The notes under the pieces: generated by a model
Told to the model about the DNA's origin: nothing
Databases searched by the model: none
Seen by the model: only the letters and a program-made list of their open reading frames with translations
NCBI RefSeq assembly: GCF_001655685.1
Contig: NZ_LYVF01000009.1
Location: 1 to 64,000, forward strand
Direction: 5' to 3'
DNA from: Desulfotomaculum copahuensis
GTDB taxonomy: Bacteria; Bacillota; Desulfotomaculia; Desulfotomaculales; Desulfovirgulaceae
Length of the DNA: 64,000 nucleotides
Program-made: the position numbers and the translations under genes
In this document: piece after piece, positions 8,785 to 17,357 of the stretch
Numbering within the stretch: the stretch's first letter is position 1
Layout of the letters: each line of letters starts with the position of its first letter

Positions 8785-10065
8785 GTGAGCAAAAACAAAG
8801 TAACATTTCTGCCCGGCCGGGTTGAGGTGCATGTCGACTCCGGCGTCACCATCATGGAGGCCGCCATTGAGGCGGGGGTGGAACTGGAAGGACCCTGCGG
8901 CGGCCAGGGGACCTGCGGCAAATGCCGGGTACGGCTGCCGGAAAACGGGTCGGAGCGGTGGGTGCTGGCCTGCCGGACCGCTGTAACCAGTGATTTGGTG
9001 GTGGAGATTCCCCGGTCGGAGGTGTCCCTGTACCGCAAAAGTGAACTCAGCCGGACTGAAATAAATGTTATTCCGGAGCCGGGCGTACGGAAAATTCTCT
9101 GTCAAACCCGGCCCCCTTCCCTGGAAAACCAGGTGGCCGATGCCGAACGCCTGCTGGCGGCATTGGGCGACGATAATCTGGTTCTGCAACTGGCCGCCCT
9201 GCGCGTCCTGCCCACGGCCATCAGAGCAAAAAACGGCCTGGTCACCGCCGTGCTGGCCGGCGACCGGGTGCTGGCGGTGGAGGCGGGGGATACCAGCCGC
9301 CGTTTATTCGGCCTGGCGGTGGACATCGGTACCAATGGGGAGATCGTTCTTGCTGTCCAGGGCCGGTTGATGACCTGTTCCACCGCCGCCGGGCCGGCTT
9401 TCGAAGGGGCGCAGATCCGCCACGGCATGCGGGCGGCCGCCGGTGCCATTGAAGGCATGACCGTTGATCATGACGTGCACTTGAAGGTAATCGGGGACGT
9501 TCCCGCCCGGGGCATCTGTGGCTCCGGTCTGATGGACGCGGTGGCCGGACTGGTGCGGGCGGGCGTGATCGAAAGCGGGGGCAGAATGATTTCCCGGGAT
9601 GAGGCGGGGCATCTGCCCGGCGCCCTGCAGCGCAGGCTGGAAAGCGAAGCGGGCGGGAATTGTTTTGTCCTGGCCTCGTGGGAAGAAACCGGGGCTGAGC
9701 CGGTGCTGTTGACACAAAAAGACGTACGGGAACTGCAGCTGGCCAAGGCTGCCATCCGTGCCGGCATTGAGATCCTGCTGGATCAGGCGGGACTGACCGC
9801 CGGCGACATCGACCGGGTGCTGCTGGCCGGGGCATTCGGCAGTTATATCAATAAGCACAGCGCGCTGTCCCTGGGGTTGTTGCCCCCCGTTTCCCCGGAG
9901 CGGATTTATCCGGTGGGCAATGCCGCCGGGGCGGGGGCCAGGCTGGCCCTGCTTTCGGCTGAAATACGGCAAAAGGCCGCCGCTCTGGCGCGGCGGGTCG
10001 AGCATGTGGAGCTCTCGGCACGGCCCGGTTTCCAGGACCGGTTTATCGATGCCTTGAGTTTTTAA
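8785..10065 (+). CDS. corrinoid protein reactivator (RamA/RACo-like, 2Fe-2S + ASKHA), internally shortened
   Basis: 426 residues, against roughly 600-650 for normal members. Such proteins use ATP to reduce inactive Co(II) corrinoid proteins to Co(I). Residues 1-75 are a plant-type 2Fe-2S ferredoxin domain (CGGQGTCGKC plus C63). The linker domain follows to about 170. Then GDTSRRLFGLAVDIGT, which normally opens the first half of the ASKHA fold, runs straight into NGEIVLAV and CSTAAGPAFEGAQIRHGM, which belong to the second half. The roughly 170 residues between the two DIGT motifs are absent without loss of frame. The C-terminus (LLAGAFGSYI, PVGNAAGAGA) is normal. GTG 8785 has AAAGGAAG 8 bases upstream. 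Activity of the shortened form is doubtful. Confidence 0.85.
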   Translation: MSKNKVTFLPGRVEVHVDSGVTIMEAAIEAGVELEGPCGGQGTCGKCRVRLPENGSERWVLACRTAVTSDLVVEIPRSEVSLYRKSELSRTEINVIPEPGVRKILCQTRPPSLENQVADAERLLAALGDDNLVLQLAALRVLPTAIRAKNGLVTAVLAGDRVLAVEAGDTSRRLFGLAVDIGTNGEIVLAVQGRLMTCSTAAGPAFEGAQIRHGMRAAAGAIEGMTVDHDVHLKVIGDVPARGICGSGLMDAVAGLVRAGVIESGGRMISRDEAGHLPGALQRRLESEAGGNCFVLASWEETGAEPVLLTQKDVRELQLAKAAIRAGIEILLDQAGLTAGDIDRVLLAGAFGSYINKHSALSLGLLPPVSPERIYPVGNAAGAGARLALLSAEIRQKAAALARRVEHVELSARPGFQDRFIDALSF

Positions 10066-10087
10066 AAAGCTTTTTGGAGGCATGAAA

Positions 10088-10411
10088 ATGGTTAAAGGAA
10101 TCATTAAAAGCGGAGTATGTGGTTTCACCATCAATGCGGAAGCGGAGTGTCAGGACGGCCGGCATGTGCAAATAAAGATCGCCAGCGACTGTCCCAACTA
10201 CCGGAAAATCGCGGCCGAATTGTCGGAAGTGGACGCCTACCAGGAACTGTTTCAAAAGTTGCATCTCGGAACCGTCTACCAGACATTTGCCAAATACAGC
10301 CCGCACCCCGGTTGCCCCGGCCCGTCCGGCCTGCTCAAAGTGATCGAAGTAGCCGCCGGCCTGGCCCTGCCGCAGAAGGCTTCGATTGAAATATGGAAGG
10401 AAGATGCGTAA
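10088..10411 (+). CDS. DUF6951 family protein
   Basis: 107 residues matching the DUF6951 pattern: KSGVCGFTINAEAEC, then IKIASDCPNYRKIA, and SPHPGCPGPSGLLKVIEVAA plus GLALP. Four conserved cysteines suggest a metal or cluster site. Members are found beside corrinoid methyltransferase genes; the biochemical role is not known to me. It follows the reactivator gene by 22 bases. GGAGG at 10076-10080 favours ATG 10088 over ATG 10082. A strong terminator follows, so this gene probably ends the operon that starts at 5098. Confidence 0.7.
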   Translation: MVKGIIKSGVCGFTINAEAECQDGRHVQIKIASDCPNYRKIAAELSEVDAYQELFQKLHLGTVYQTFAKYSPHPGCPGPSGLLKVIEVAAGLALPQKASIEIWKEDA

Positions 10412-10493
10412 GGGCCGGGCATCTATACCACTGACGGCGGTAACATTTTGGAACAGTATGCTTATTGATGTAAAATCAGCATAGGCGGTATGC

Positions 10494-10526
10494 AAGTGAT
10501 TCTAAATGGAATCACTTTTCTTTTTT
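10494..10526 (+). terminator. Rho-independent terminator
   Basis: AAGTGATTC (10494-10502) pairs perfectly with GAATCACTT (10509-10517) and a T-rich tail TTCTTTTTT follows. It ends the unit containing the DUF6951 gene. Confidence 0.9.
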
Positions 10527-10563
10527 AGCGCTCAATCAGGCTGAAAATTGGATATTGACTAAA

Positions 10564-10579
10564 TGGCATATTAATTGCA
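10564..10579 (+). promoter_or_regulatory. Sigma-54 (-24/-12) promoter
   Basis: TGGCATATTAATTGCA matches the RpoN consensus TGGCAY-N5-TTGCW with GG and GC exactly 12 bases apart. It lies in the intergenic gap, after the terminator at 10494-10526 and 135 bases before the start of the URO-D methyltransferase gene. The space leaves room for the leader. RpoN promoters need an AAA+ activator; none is visible in this window. Confidence 0.7.
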
Positions 10580-10713
10580 ACTTTTCTTATCTGAGACTTT
10601 TAAATAATTGTCTCCCGCCTGTTATGCAGCGGTAACTGGCGTCGGAAAAATGCTTCCCGAGATGGAAAGAATATTCCGCTAAAGCCAGTTAAAAACTATG
10701 GAGGTGTTTTATC

Positions 10714-11807
10714 ATGACCATGACCCCACGCGAAAGGGTAATGACGGCCCTGGCCAAAGGAATACCGATCGGGTACCCTTTGTAGAGAATGATGTGGAGG
10801 AACCATTGCAAATCCAGATCATGGGCCGGGACGATTTTACCCCGGTGGAACTATGTGAGACCCTGGGATTGGACGGCTTTGGTTACCATTATCCCACCGG
10901 CGGCGCTGCCGGCACCGGTCAGTCCATGCAGGGCGGCGATGCCTTTCACGAAAAGTATTACCATCCCACTAAAGTGACTTTTGACTTTTTCCCGCCCTGG
11001 GTAGCTAAAATGGGTACGGATGCTGACGGTCGAAATTTTGTCGAAAAAGGCCTGCTGGTGGATGAAGCATCATTGAAACTTTTTGACCAGTATTTACCCG
11101 ATCCGGATCATCCGGCCCGCTATGAACAGATTGCCGACTGGATAGCACGTTACAAAGGTAAATATGCAGTTTTTGCCCGGATCCGCCTGGGCGCCGCATC
11201 AACAATCAACAGCATGGGGCTGGAACAATTTTCCTATGCCATTTTTGACAACCCGAAATTGGTCCATGAGGTCCACCGGCGCTTTTCCGAGTGGTCGGCA
11301 CGGGTGGTTGAACACTTAAATGAACTCGACTTTGATTTCTTCTGGGCCAACGACGATTTGGCCGATAACCGCGGCCCCTGGTTTTCACCGCAAATGTTCC
11401 GGGAATTCCTTCTGCCCCACATGAAAGTGGTCGCTCAGGCGATCAAAAAGCCCTGGATCTTTCACAGCGACGGCAATCTTTTCCCTATTATGGACGACCT
11501 GCTTACTTTGGGAATGAGCGCCGTTCATCCCATCCAGCCGGGGCTGATGGACATCGGCAGGATGAAGCGTGATTACGGCCACCGCGTCTGCCTGGTGGGC
11601 AATATCGACCTTGACTATACCTTGACTCTGGGTACTCCGGAAGAGGTGGATGCCGAGGTTAAGGAACGGATCCGGGTGGCCGCCCCGGGGGGTGGTTATA
11701 TCTGCAGCAGCGCCAACAGCTTGCCGAGCTATGCGAAGCTGGAAAACGTCCTGGCTATGCGGGATGCCATCAAGAAATACGGCCGCTATCCAATTGAGCT
11801 GGACTAG
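10714..11807 (+). pseudogene. URO-D-family methyltransferase (MT I candidate), frameshifted near the N-terminus
   Basis: ATG 10714, with GGAGGTG upstream, reads MTMTPRERVMTALAKGIP and then runs out of frame to a stop at 10783. From about 10770 the family sequence continues in the neighbouring frame (DRVPFVENDVEEPLQ) to TAG 11807. Adding one G in ATACCGATCGGG restores a normal 365-residue protein. The family (uroporphyrinogen decarboxylase fold; MtaA, MtbA, O-demethylase MT I) moves methyl groups between substrate and corrinoid. The usual HxCG metal motif is here HSDGN, and the C-terminal SSANSLPSYAKLENV lacks the zinc Cys, so this is not an MtaA-type zinc enzyme. It is a likely substrate-specific component if the shift is a sequence error. 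Confidence 0.75.
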
Positions 11808-11822
11808 ATGGGGGTGCATGCG

Positions 11823-13073
11823 ATGTCCACATCAAGGCAAACCGGTGCGGGGAGGGCCTGGGCGGTTACTTTCGCCGGGGTTGGCATAAACCTGTGTCTC
11901 GGGGTTGTTTATTCCTGGAGCGTTTTTGCCGCCGCTTTGATCAGCCAGCTTGGTTGGAGTAAGACAGCTTCGGTCATTCCCTATACCATCGCCTATGTTG
12001 TTTTTCCCATCATCATGGTGCCGGCCGGATGGCTTGTCGATAAAGCCGGGCCACGCCGGGTGGCCACCATCGGCGGTATCCTGGTCGGTCTGGGCATGAT
12101 CCTGTCGGGCCTCCTCGGCAATTCCCTTCAGACTTTAACCATTACGTTTGGTGTAATCGTCGGGAGCGGCATAGCCTTTGGTTATGCCGCCGCCACTCCG
12201 GCGGCCGTCAAATGGTTTATGCCGCACAAGAAAGGGCAGATTTCCGGCCTGGTGGTGGCCGGTTTCGGTCTGGCCTCGGTGTATATCGCCCCGCTGACCA
12301 ACTCATTGATCAAGTCTTTTGGTGTTATCCACACCTTTTATGTGGAAGGCATGATCTTCCTTGCCGTAAGCGTCATTTTGGCCCAGGTACTTGCTTTTCC
12401 GCCGTCCGGACATCAGCCTCTCGGCGGTCCTCCGCCGGCCACAAAGGCCGCAACAGATGCTGCCTCCGGGCGCAGTTTCGCACCCGTGGAAATGCTAGCT
12501 ACACCTCAGTTTTATCTGATTTGGATTATGTATGCCTTTTCCGTATCCGCCGGCTTGATGATTATATGCCAACTGGCCGAGATCGCCAGGATTCAAGCCG
12601 GTTTGAACTGGGGGTTCGTTTTTGTGGCGGTGCTGGCCATAGCCAATGCCGGCGGCAGGGTTCTGGCCGGCTGGCTTTCCGATCGGCTGGGACGCAGCAG
12701 AACTATGCTGCTGGTTTTCCTGATCCAGGCAGCAAATATGTTCATGTTTGCCACTTACCGGTCTGCTCCCGCACTGCTTTTGGGCTCCGTTTTGACCGGT
12801 TTGGCCTACGGCTCCCTGCTATCCCTGTTCCCGTCAATCACCTACGACTATTACGGGTTGAAGCATGCCGGGATTAACTACGGACTGGTCTTCACCGCCG
12901 TGGCCGCTGGCTCTCTGATCGGACCGGTTGTCGGCGGCAGAATGGCCGACCTGTACAAGGTTTATAATAATGCCTACATCATTTCGGCTGTTCTGCTTTT
13001 GCTGGCCGCAGTGATGACCCTGCTGATCAGGCCGCCCAAACAGATGGCCGCGGATACCATTGCCAAAATGTAG
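11823..13073 (+). CDS. MFS transporter, OFA (oxalate/formate antiporter-like) family
   Basis: 416 residues with 12 predicted membrane spans. The N-terminus NLCLGVVYSWSVFAAAL and the loop GWLVDKAGPRRVA fit the OFA branch of the major facilitator superfamily, which exchanges small carboxylates such as oxalate and formate. The central cytosolic loop (about residues 195-225) is Pro/Ala-rich, as usual. The second half opens with FYLIWIMYAFSVSAGLMI. The gene starts 15 bases after the URO-D stop, with GGGGGTG before ATG 11823, so both are co-transcribed. It probably imports the methylated acid or exports its product. The substrate cannot be read from sequence. Confidence 0.85.
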   Translation: MSTSRQTGAGRAWAVTFAGVGINLCLGVVYSWSVFAAALISQLGWSKTASVIPYTIAYVVFPIIMVPAGWLVDKAGPRRVATIGGILVGLGMILSGLLGNSLQTLTITFGVIVGSGIAFGYAAATPAAVKWFMPHKKGQISGLVVAGFGLASVYIAPLTNSLIKSFGVIHTFYVEGMIFLAVSVILAQVLAFPPSGHQPLGGPPPATKAATDAASGRSFAPVEMLATPQFYLIWIMYAFSVSAGLMIICQLAEIARIQAGLNWGFVFVAVLAIANAGGRVLAGWLSDRLGRSRTMLLVFLIQAANMFMFATYRSAPALLLGSVLTGLAYGSLLSLFPSITYDYYGLKHAGINYGLVFTAVAAGSLIGPVVGGRMADLYKVYNNAYIISAVLLLLAAVMTLLIRPPKQMAADTIAKM

Positions 13074-13232
13074 CATTGCCGACTGATTAACCGGTCCTTT
13101 GCGATCACGCGATCTTTAGATGGTAAAGCCCCCGAAACTGCTGTGCAAAACATTTTCAGACTGACATTTTTAGACTATAATTATCTTTAGTGCAAGATTG
13201 ATGCGCTGATTTCCGGCAAATGAGGTTCTAAA

Positions 13233-14462
13233 ATGCTGTTGACTCATGAACTGACGCAGCCCATTGTGGACAAAACAATGGCCATTATTAAGAAAAACAT
13301 TAATATCATGGATCACCGGGCGGTGATTATCGCCAGCGGGGATCGCGATCGCCTGGGCAGCTTTCATGAAGGGGCCGCACGGGTTATTGCCAATGGCCAT
13401 TCGATGGAAATCTCCACCACAGATATGAATGTCTTACGGGGCGTACGGCCGGGGGTGAACCTGCCCATTGTCTTTGGCGGGAAAATTGCCGGAGTGGTTG
13501 GCATTAGCGGCGACCCGGAAGAAGTCCGCTCCAGCGGGGAACTGGTACGGGTTGCCGTAGAATTGATGCTGGAACAACTGGTGCTGAAAGAACAGCTCAA
13601 CCTGGAAACAAGGGCCAGGGAAAGCTTCATGCAAGAGCTGCTGGCCGGTGAAAGCGGTCCGAATGAAGCCCTTTTTTTAGCCAGGGCGTCCATTTTGTCA
13701 TATGATTTACAGATACCCAGATATGCCATTGTGATCGACGTGGACCGTTTCGGCCGGGTGGTGGAGGAAAAGCTTTCCTCCCGGGATGATATGCGGACCG
13801 GGGAACTGGCCTTGCAGCAATTAAAAGAGGGTATTTTTCACACCATTGAAAGGGCTTTCTCCATATCCGGCAAGGAGTTGATTGCCTTTGCCGGTGGAGA
13901 TAAATTTGTGGTGCTGAAAGACAGCAAGAATTGGCGTATAAACAAACAGCAAAAGCAAGAAGTACAAATGGTAATCAAAAAAGTAATGGATGACATTTAT
14001 CAAGATACCGGTTTGACTGTGACGGTGGGGGTGGGAAAGCTATACGGGGATTATCGTCAATATGCCCAATCATACAAAGAAGCTCTGGCGGCCATTGACA
14101 CCGGTCAGCGCCTGTGGGGACGGGGTAAGGCCTACTGGGCGGAAGACATGCCGGTGGAAAATTTGCTCGCCATATTGCCCGGAAAGGTGTTGCGTGACTA
14201 CATGCAAGAGGTGCTTGGACCGTTGTTGAAAGAAGGTGAGGCCAGGCACCTGGATGAAACGCTCAATACACTGGAAGCCCTTTTTGAGCACGGTCTCAAT
14301 GTTACCCGGGCGGCGCGGGCCTTGTTTGTACACCGCAACACGGTCATATTCCGTCTGGAAAAACTGGAGGAGTTAACCGGGTATCGTCCGTCCCTCTCCT
14401 TTCAGGATGCACTGAAATTGAAACTGGCCATAGTGGCATGGAGATATTTGCAAGCGGAATAA
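13233..14462 (+). CDS. CdaR-family (sugar diacid/glycerate) transcriptional regulator
   Basis: 409 residues. Residues 1-135 are the Diacid_rec domain (LTHELTQPIVDKTMAIIKKN, NIMDHRAVIIASGD, GVRPGVNLPIVF, GVVGISGDPEEV). A GGDEF-like linker domain follows (VTVGVGKLYGDYRQYAQSYK), and residues 345-405 are the PucR-type helix-turn-helix (GLNVTRAARALFVHRNTVIF). In E. coli CdaR activates glucarate, galactarate and glycerate uptake. Here it precedes glycerate kinase and an anion transporter, so it probably activates them in response to glycerate or a related acid. It ends at a terminator, so it is a separate unit. Confidence 0.9.
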   Translation: MLLTHELTQPIVDKTMAIIKKNINIMDHRAVIIASGDRDRLGSFHEGAARVIANGHSMEISTTDMNVLRGVRPGVNLPIVFGGKIAGVVGISGDPEEVRSSGELVRVAVELMLEQLVLKEQLNLETRARESFMQELLAGESGPNEALFLARASILSYDLQIPRYAIVIDVDRFGRVVEEKLSSRDDMRTGELALQQLKEGIFHTIERAFSISGKELIAFAGGDKFVVLKDSKNWRINKQQKQEVQMVIKKVMDDIYQDTGLTVTVGVGKLYGDYRQYAQSYKEALAAIDTGQRLWGRGKAYWAEDMPVENLLAILPGKVLRDYMQEVLGPLLKEGEARHLDETLNTLEALFEHGLNVTRAARALFVHRNTVIFRLEKLEELTGYRPSLSFQDALKLKLAIVAWRYLQAE

Positions 14463-14482
14463 TGGAGCAATATAACGGATAG

Positions 14483-14514
14483 CAGGGTGCTCTGCCCGGG
14501 CACCTTGTTTTTTT
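14483..14514 (+). terminator. Rho-independent terminator after cdaR-like gene
   Basis: CAGGGTGC (14483-14490) pairs with GCACCTTG (14500-14507), one G-T pair, followed by a T-run. It separates the regulator gene from the glycerate kinase unit. Confidence 0.8.
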
Positions 14515-14536
14515 ATGCACTTTGCACAAAAAATAA

Positions 14537-14800
14537 TTTGGAGAGCAAAGAAACATTGGATTTTATGTAAAAGGTGAATTTAATGAAAAGACAGAAAAAC
14601 TAGGCATTAATCACTTGTGTTGGATGATATGTCTGGCGCTATACCTGGAGGGCAATGGAAAAATTATACCAAAAAGAAAATTAACCAGGGAGGTGGTATA
14701 TGCCTTAACGCTCCAGATAAAGGGGGTTAACTATATGTTACAACGTGCTTGTCCAAAATGCAAAAAATCTGTTTTGGAGGAAACTGGATGCTGTTCATAG
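14537..14800 (+). other. unassigned open frame upstream of glycerate kinase
   Basis: An open frame of 87 codons without a good start runs to TAG 14798-14800. It includes EKTEKLGINHLCW and ends with RACPKCKKSVLEETGCCS, with several cysteines. A short in-frame ATG at 14734, preceded by GGGGG, would give only a 21-residue peptide overlapping the glycerate kinase start. I do not recognise it. It could be the relic of a lost gene or a translated leader. This is the only coding-like signal in the 325 bases before garK. Confidence 0.2.
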
Positions 14801-15930
14801 TGGCCCCGGACTCATTCAAGGGCAGTCTCAGTGCAGTTGAGGCGACGCATTATATGGAACGGGGGATTAAAGCTGTTTTTCCGCAGGCTGTAGTAAAGAA
14901 AGTTCCCCTCGCCGACGGGGGTGAGGGTACAGTCGAGGCAATAATAAACGCGGCCGGCGGCCGGCTGTTGGAGGCAGAGGTGACCGGACCGCTCGGCCGG
15001 CCGGTAAAGGCTGTTTACGGGGTGCTGTCAGACGGCATAACCGGGGTGCTGGAAGTGGCTTCGGTTTGCGGGTTGCCACAGGTACCGCCGGAGCGCCGTA
15101 ATCCGGAATCAACCACCAGCTTGGGGGTGGGGGAATTGATTCTGGCGGCGGTGGCTGAAGGATGCCGGCGGGTGATTGTCGGCCTTGGTGGCAGCGCCAC
15201 CAATGACGGCGGCATCGGGATGGCGGCGGCCCTGGGCATACGCTTTCCGGACGGAACCGGCCGCCCGCTGGAACCCCGCGTAAGCAACCTGGCGCAGGCG
15301 ACCGGGATCGATTATTCCGGTCTTGATCAACGGCTCGCCGGTGTTGAAGTAACCGGTATATATGATGTATCTTCTCCTCTTTACGGACCCCGCGGCGCAT
15401 CGGTTGTTTTCGGCCCGCAGAAGGGGGCCACGCCGGAGCAGGTTCAACGTTTGGATACATTACTCCGCCGCCTGGCGGAATTAATCCGGCAGACTTACGG
15501 AATTAAGGTGGATGACCTGCCCGGCGCCGGTGCGGCCGGCGGTCTGGGCGCCGGATTGGCGGCCTTTTTGGGCGGCCGGCTGGTGCCCGGCAGTGATATG
15601 TTGCTGGAATTATGTAAATTAGATGAGTTTATAACCGAAAATGAGGTTGATCTGGTCATTACCGGTGAGGGGGAAATTAACCACCAAACTGTTTTGGGTA
15701 AAGTTCCGGTAAGTGTGGCCCGCCTGGCGAAAAAACACAACCTGCCGGTGGTGGCGCTGGTTGGAAGCATCGGGCCGGGGTATACGGAAGTTTATCAGCA
15801 CGGCATTAATGCCGTATACGGCATAATCCCCCGTCCCATGGAACTGTCGGAAGCGATGCAAAATGCGGCGGTGCTTCTGGAGGAGGCGACGGTGCGGTTG
15901 ATGCGCTTATGGCGGCTAGGTTGCGATTGA
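14788..15930 (+). CDS. glycerate kinase (GarK/GlxK family)
   Basis: 380 residues, the normal length. It phosphorylates D-glycerate, giving 2- or 3-phosphoglycerate that enters lower glycolysis. The N-terminus FIVAPDSFKGSLSAVEAT and the blocks PLADGGEGTVEA, GLGGSATNDGGIGMA, FGPQKGA and DLVITGEGEIN are the family signatures. GGAGG eight bases before ATG 14788 sets the start. The upstream CdaR-type regulator and the downstream ACS-family anion transporter suggest uptake and use of glycerate or a compound that yields it. Whether the enzyme forms 2- or 3-phosphoglycerate cannot be seen. Confidence 0.95.
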   Translation: MLFIVAPDSFKGSLSAVEATHYMERGIKAVFPQAVVKKVPLADGGEGTVEAIINAAGGRLLEAEVTGPLGRPVKAVYGVLSDGITGVLEVASVCGLPQVPPERRNPESTTSLGVGELILAAVAEGCRRVIVGLGGSATNDGGIGMAAALGIRFPDGTGRPLEPRVSNLAQATGIDYSGLDQRLAGVEVTGIYDVSSPLYGPRGASVVFGPQKGATPEQVQRLDTLLRRLAELIRQTYGIKVDDLPGAGAAGGLGAGLAAFLGGRLVPGSDMLLELCKLDEFITENEVDLVITGEGEINHQTVLGKVPVSVARLAKKHNLPVVALVGSIGPGYTEVYQHGINAVYGIIPRPMELSEAMQNAAVLLEEATVRLMRLWRLGCD

Positions 15931-15954
15931 AATATTTTAGGGAGGTAGTTTGAT

Positions 15955-17319
15955 ATGGTAGATAATATAAAAAGGACCGCCTACCGGTTTAGATATGTAC
16001 TACTGGTTATTTTAACAATATGTTACTCCATACAATACCTGGACCGGGTTAAAACTAATATACTCATGCCATTTATCAGCAAATCAATTGGAATGAATAC
16101 TGTAGAAATCGGGATCGGTGCAGCATTGATGTTATTATTTTACGGGCCATCGCAGATGATAACTGGATGGATTTGCGATAAAATAGGATCCCGCAAGGTG
16201 ATGATATTTTCAATATTAAGTTGGAGTGTCTTAACTTATTTGATGGGCGATATGCATTTTGTCGGTGAATATTATTTACGAATGGCCCTGTTTGGTATCC
16301 TGGTTGGAACTGAATTTATTCCTTCAGTGAGGTTAATTGTTCGCTATTTCCCGCCTCTCCAGCGGGCGCGCGCGGAGAGCATTGTGTCTTGGGCCTGGAT
16401 TATTACACCGGCATGGGCGCCTATTCTTTCAACATATATGTTTAAAAGCCTTAATAGCGATTGGCGTGCTGTTTTTCATGTCCTCGCTTTCTTTGGCATT
16501 ATCCCATTAATACTTGTTTTAACTACAGTGTTTGATAGGCCAGAAAAGAACAAGTTTGTTGGTAAGGAAGAAGCAATAGAATCATATGAAGAAGAGATCG
16601 AACAAGGGCTAATTGCTAAAGCAGATATAGAATCTGGAAATGTTGATCTCATAGAAAACAAGGCAAAGGCTAGAGACATACCTCTCTCTAAAATTATTAA
16701 AACTCCCGGTTTTATACCCCTGACTTTTGTATATATAGCTGCACAATTGGCCTACTGGGGGGTAATGACCTGGTCAGCAATGTATCTCACCCAGGTATTT
16801 AATTTTAACGTGATGAAAATGGGGGTATGGGCGTCGATATACTTTATCGGCGGCGCTGTCGGCTCATTTGGTAGTGGTTGGGTAAGTGACCGCATATTAA
16901 ATGGACGTCGCAGGCCGATGATTATTCTTTGTTTTCTTCTTATGATTCCTTTTATCATTATTCTGGCCACCTTACAAAAAGGCGTTTCGCCGTATGTGCT
17001 TCTTTTAACACTGACCGGAGCGGGGATATTCTCCAATATGGTTTGGGGACCGGCCATTTCCCTGCCTGCCGATATGTTTCCAGTAGAGGTTTATGGTAAA
17101 GCAATGGGTTTTGTCAACTGCTTTGCTTATATGTTTGCTGCAGCGTCTCCCTATGTTATGGGTTGGTTAATCATAACAAATCCTGTGACCAAAAATGTTA
17201 ATTATTTCTGGGCTTGGATTTGGGTTGCCTTTACAGCCATTATCGGAGTTGTAGCTGCATTTAAACTGGTTGATCGGAAAAATGAAGAAACTCTGGTACA
17301 AAAGGAAACAATAGCATAA
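15955..17319 (+). CDS. MFS transporter, anion:cation symporter (ACS) family
   Basis: 454 residues and 12 predicted spans. QYLDRVKTNILMPFISKSIG near the N-terminus and GWICDKIGSRKVM in the first cytosolic loop resemble the ACS family (hexuronate, glucarate, galactonate transporters). The long charged central loop (about 195-245) is typical. It follows glycerate kinase by 24 bases with GGAGG before ATG. The gene is visibly more AT-rich than its neighbours (codons such as ATA, TTA and AAA are frequent), which suggests a separate origin. It probably brings in the organic acid whose product reaches glycerate kinase. Confidence 0.85.
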   Translation: MVDNIKRTAYRFRYVLLVILTICYSIQYLDRVKTNILMPFISKSIGMNTVEIGIGAALMLLFYGPSQMITGWICDKIGSRKVMIFSILSWSVLTYLMGDMHFVGEYYLRMALFGILVGTEFIPSVRLIVRYFPPLQRARAESIVSWAWIITPAWAPILSTYMFKSLNSDWRAVFHVLAFFGIIPLILVLTTVFDRPEKNKFVGKEEAIESYEEEIEQGLIAKADIESGNVDLIENKAKARDIPLSKIIKTPGFIPLTFVYIAAQLAYWGVMTWSAMYLTQVFNFNVMKMGVWASIYFIGGAVGSFGSGWVSDRILNGRRRPMIILCFLLMIPFIIILATLQKGVSPYVLLLTLTGAGIFSNMVWGPAISLPADMFPVEVYGKAMGFVNCFAYMFAAASPYVMGWLIITNPVTKNVNYFWAWIWVAFTAIIGVVAAFKLVDRKNEETLVQKETIA

Positions 17320-17357
17320 TTAGTAATTGTATACTTTAGCATGGAGGTAATCTCATA

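Noticed and set aside
12212-12877. 221-codon + strand frame inside the OFA transporter gene
   Set aside because: Out-of-frame shadow of the transporter; it lacks hydrophobic spans or any motif.
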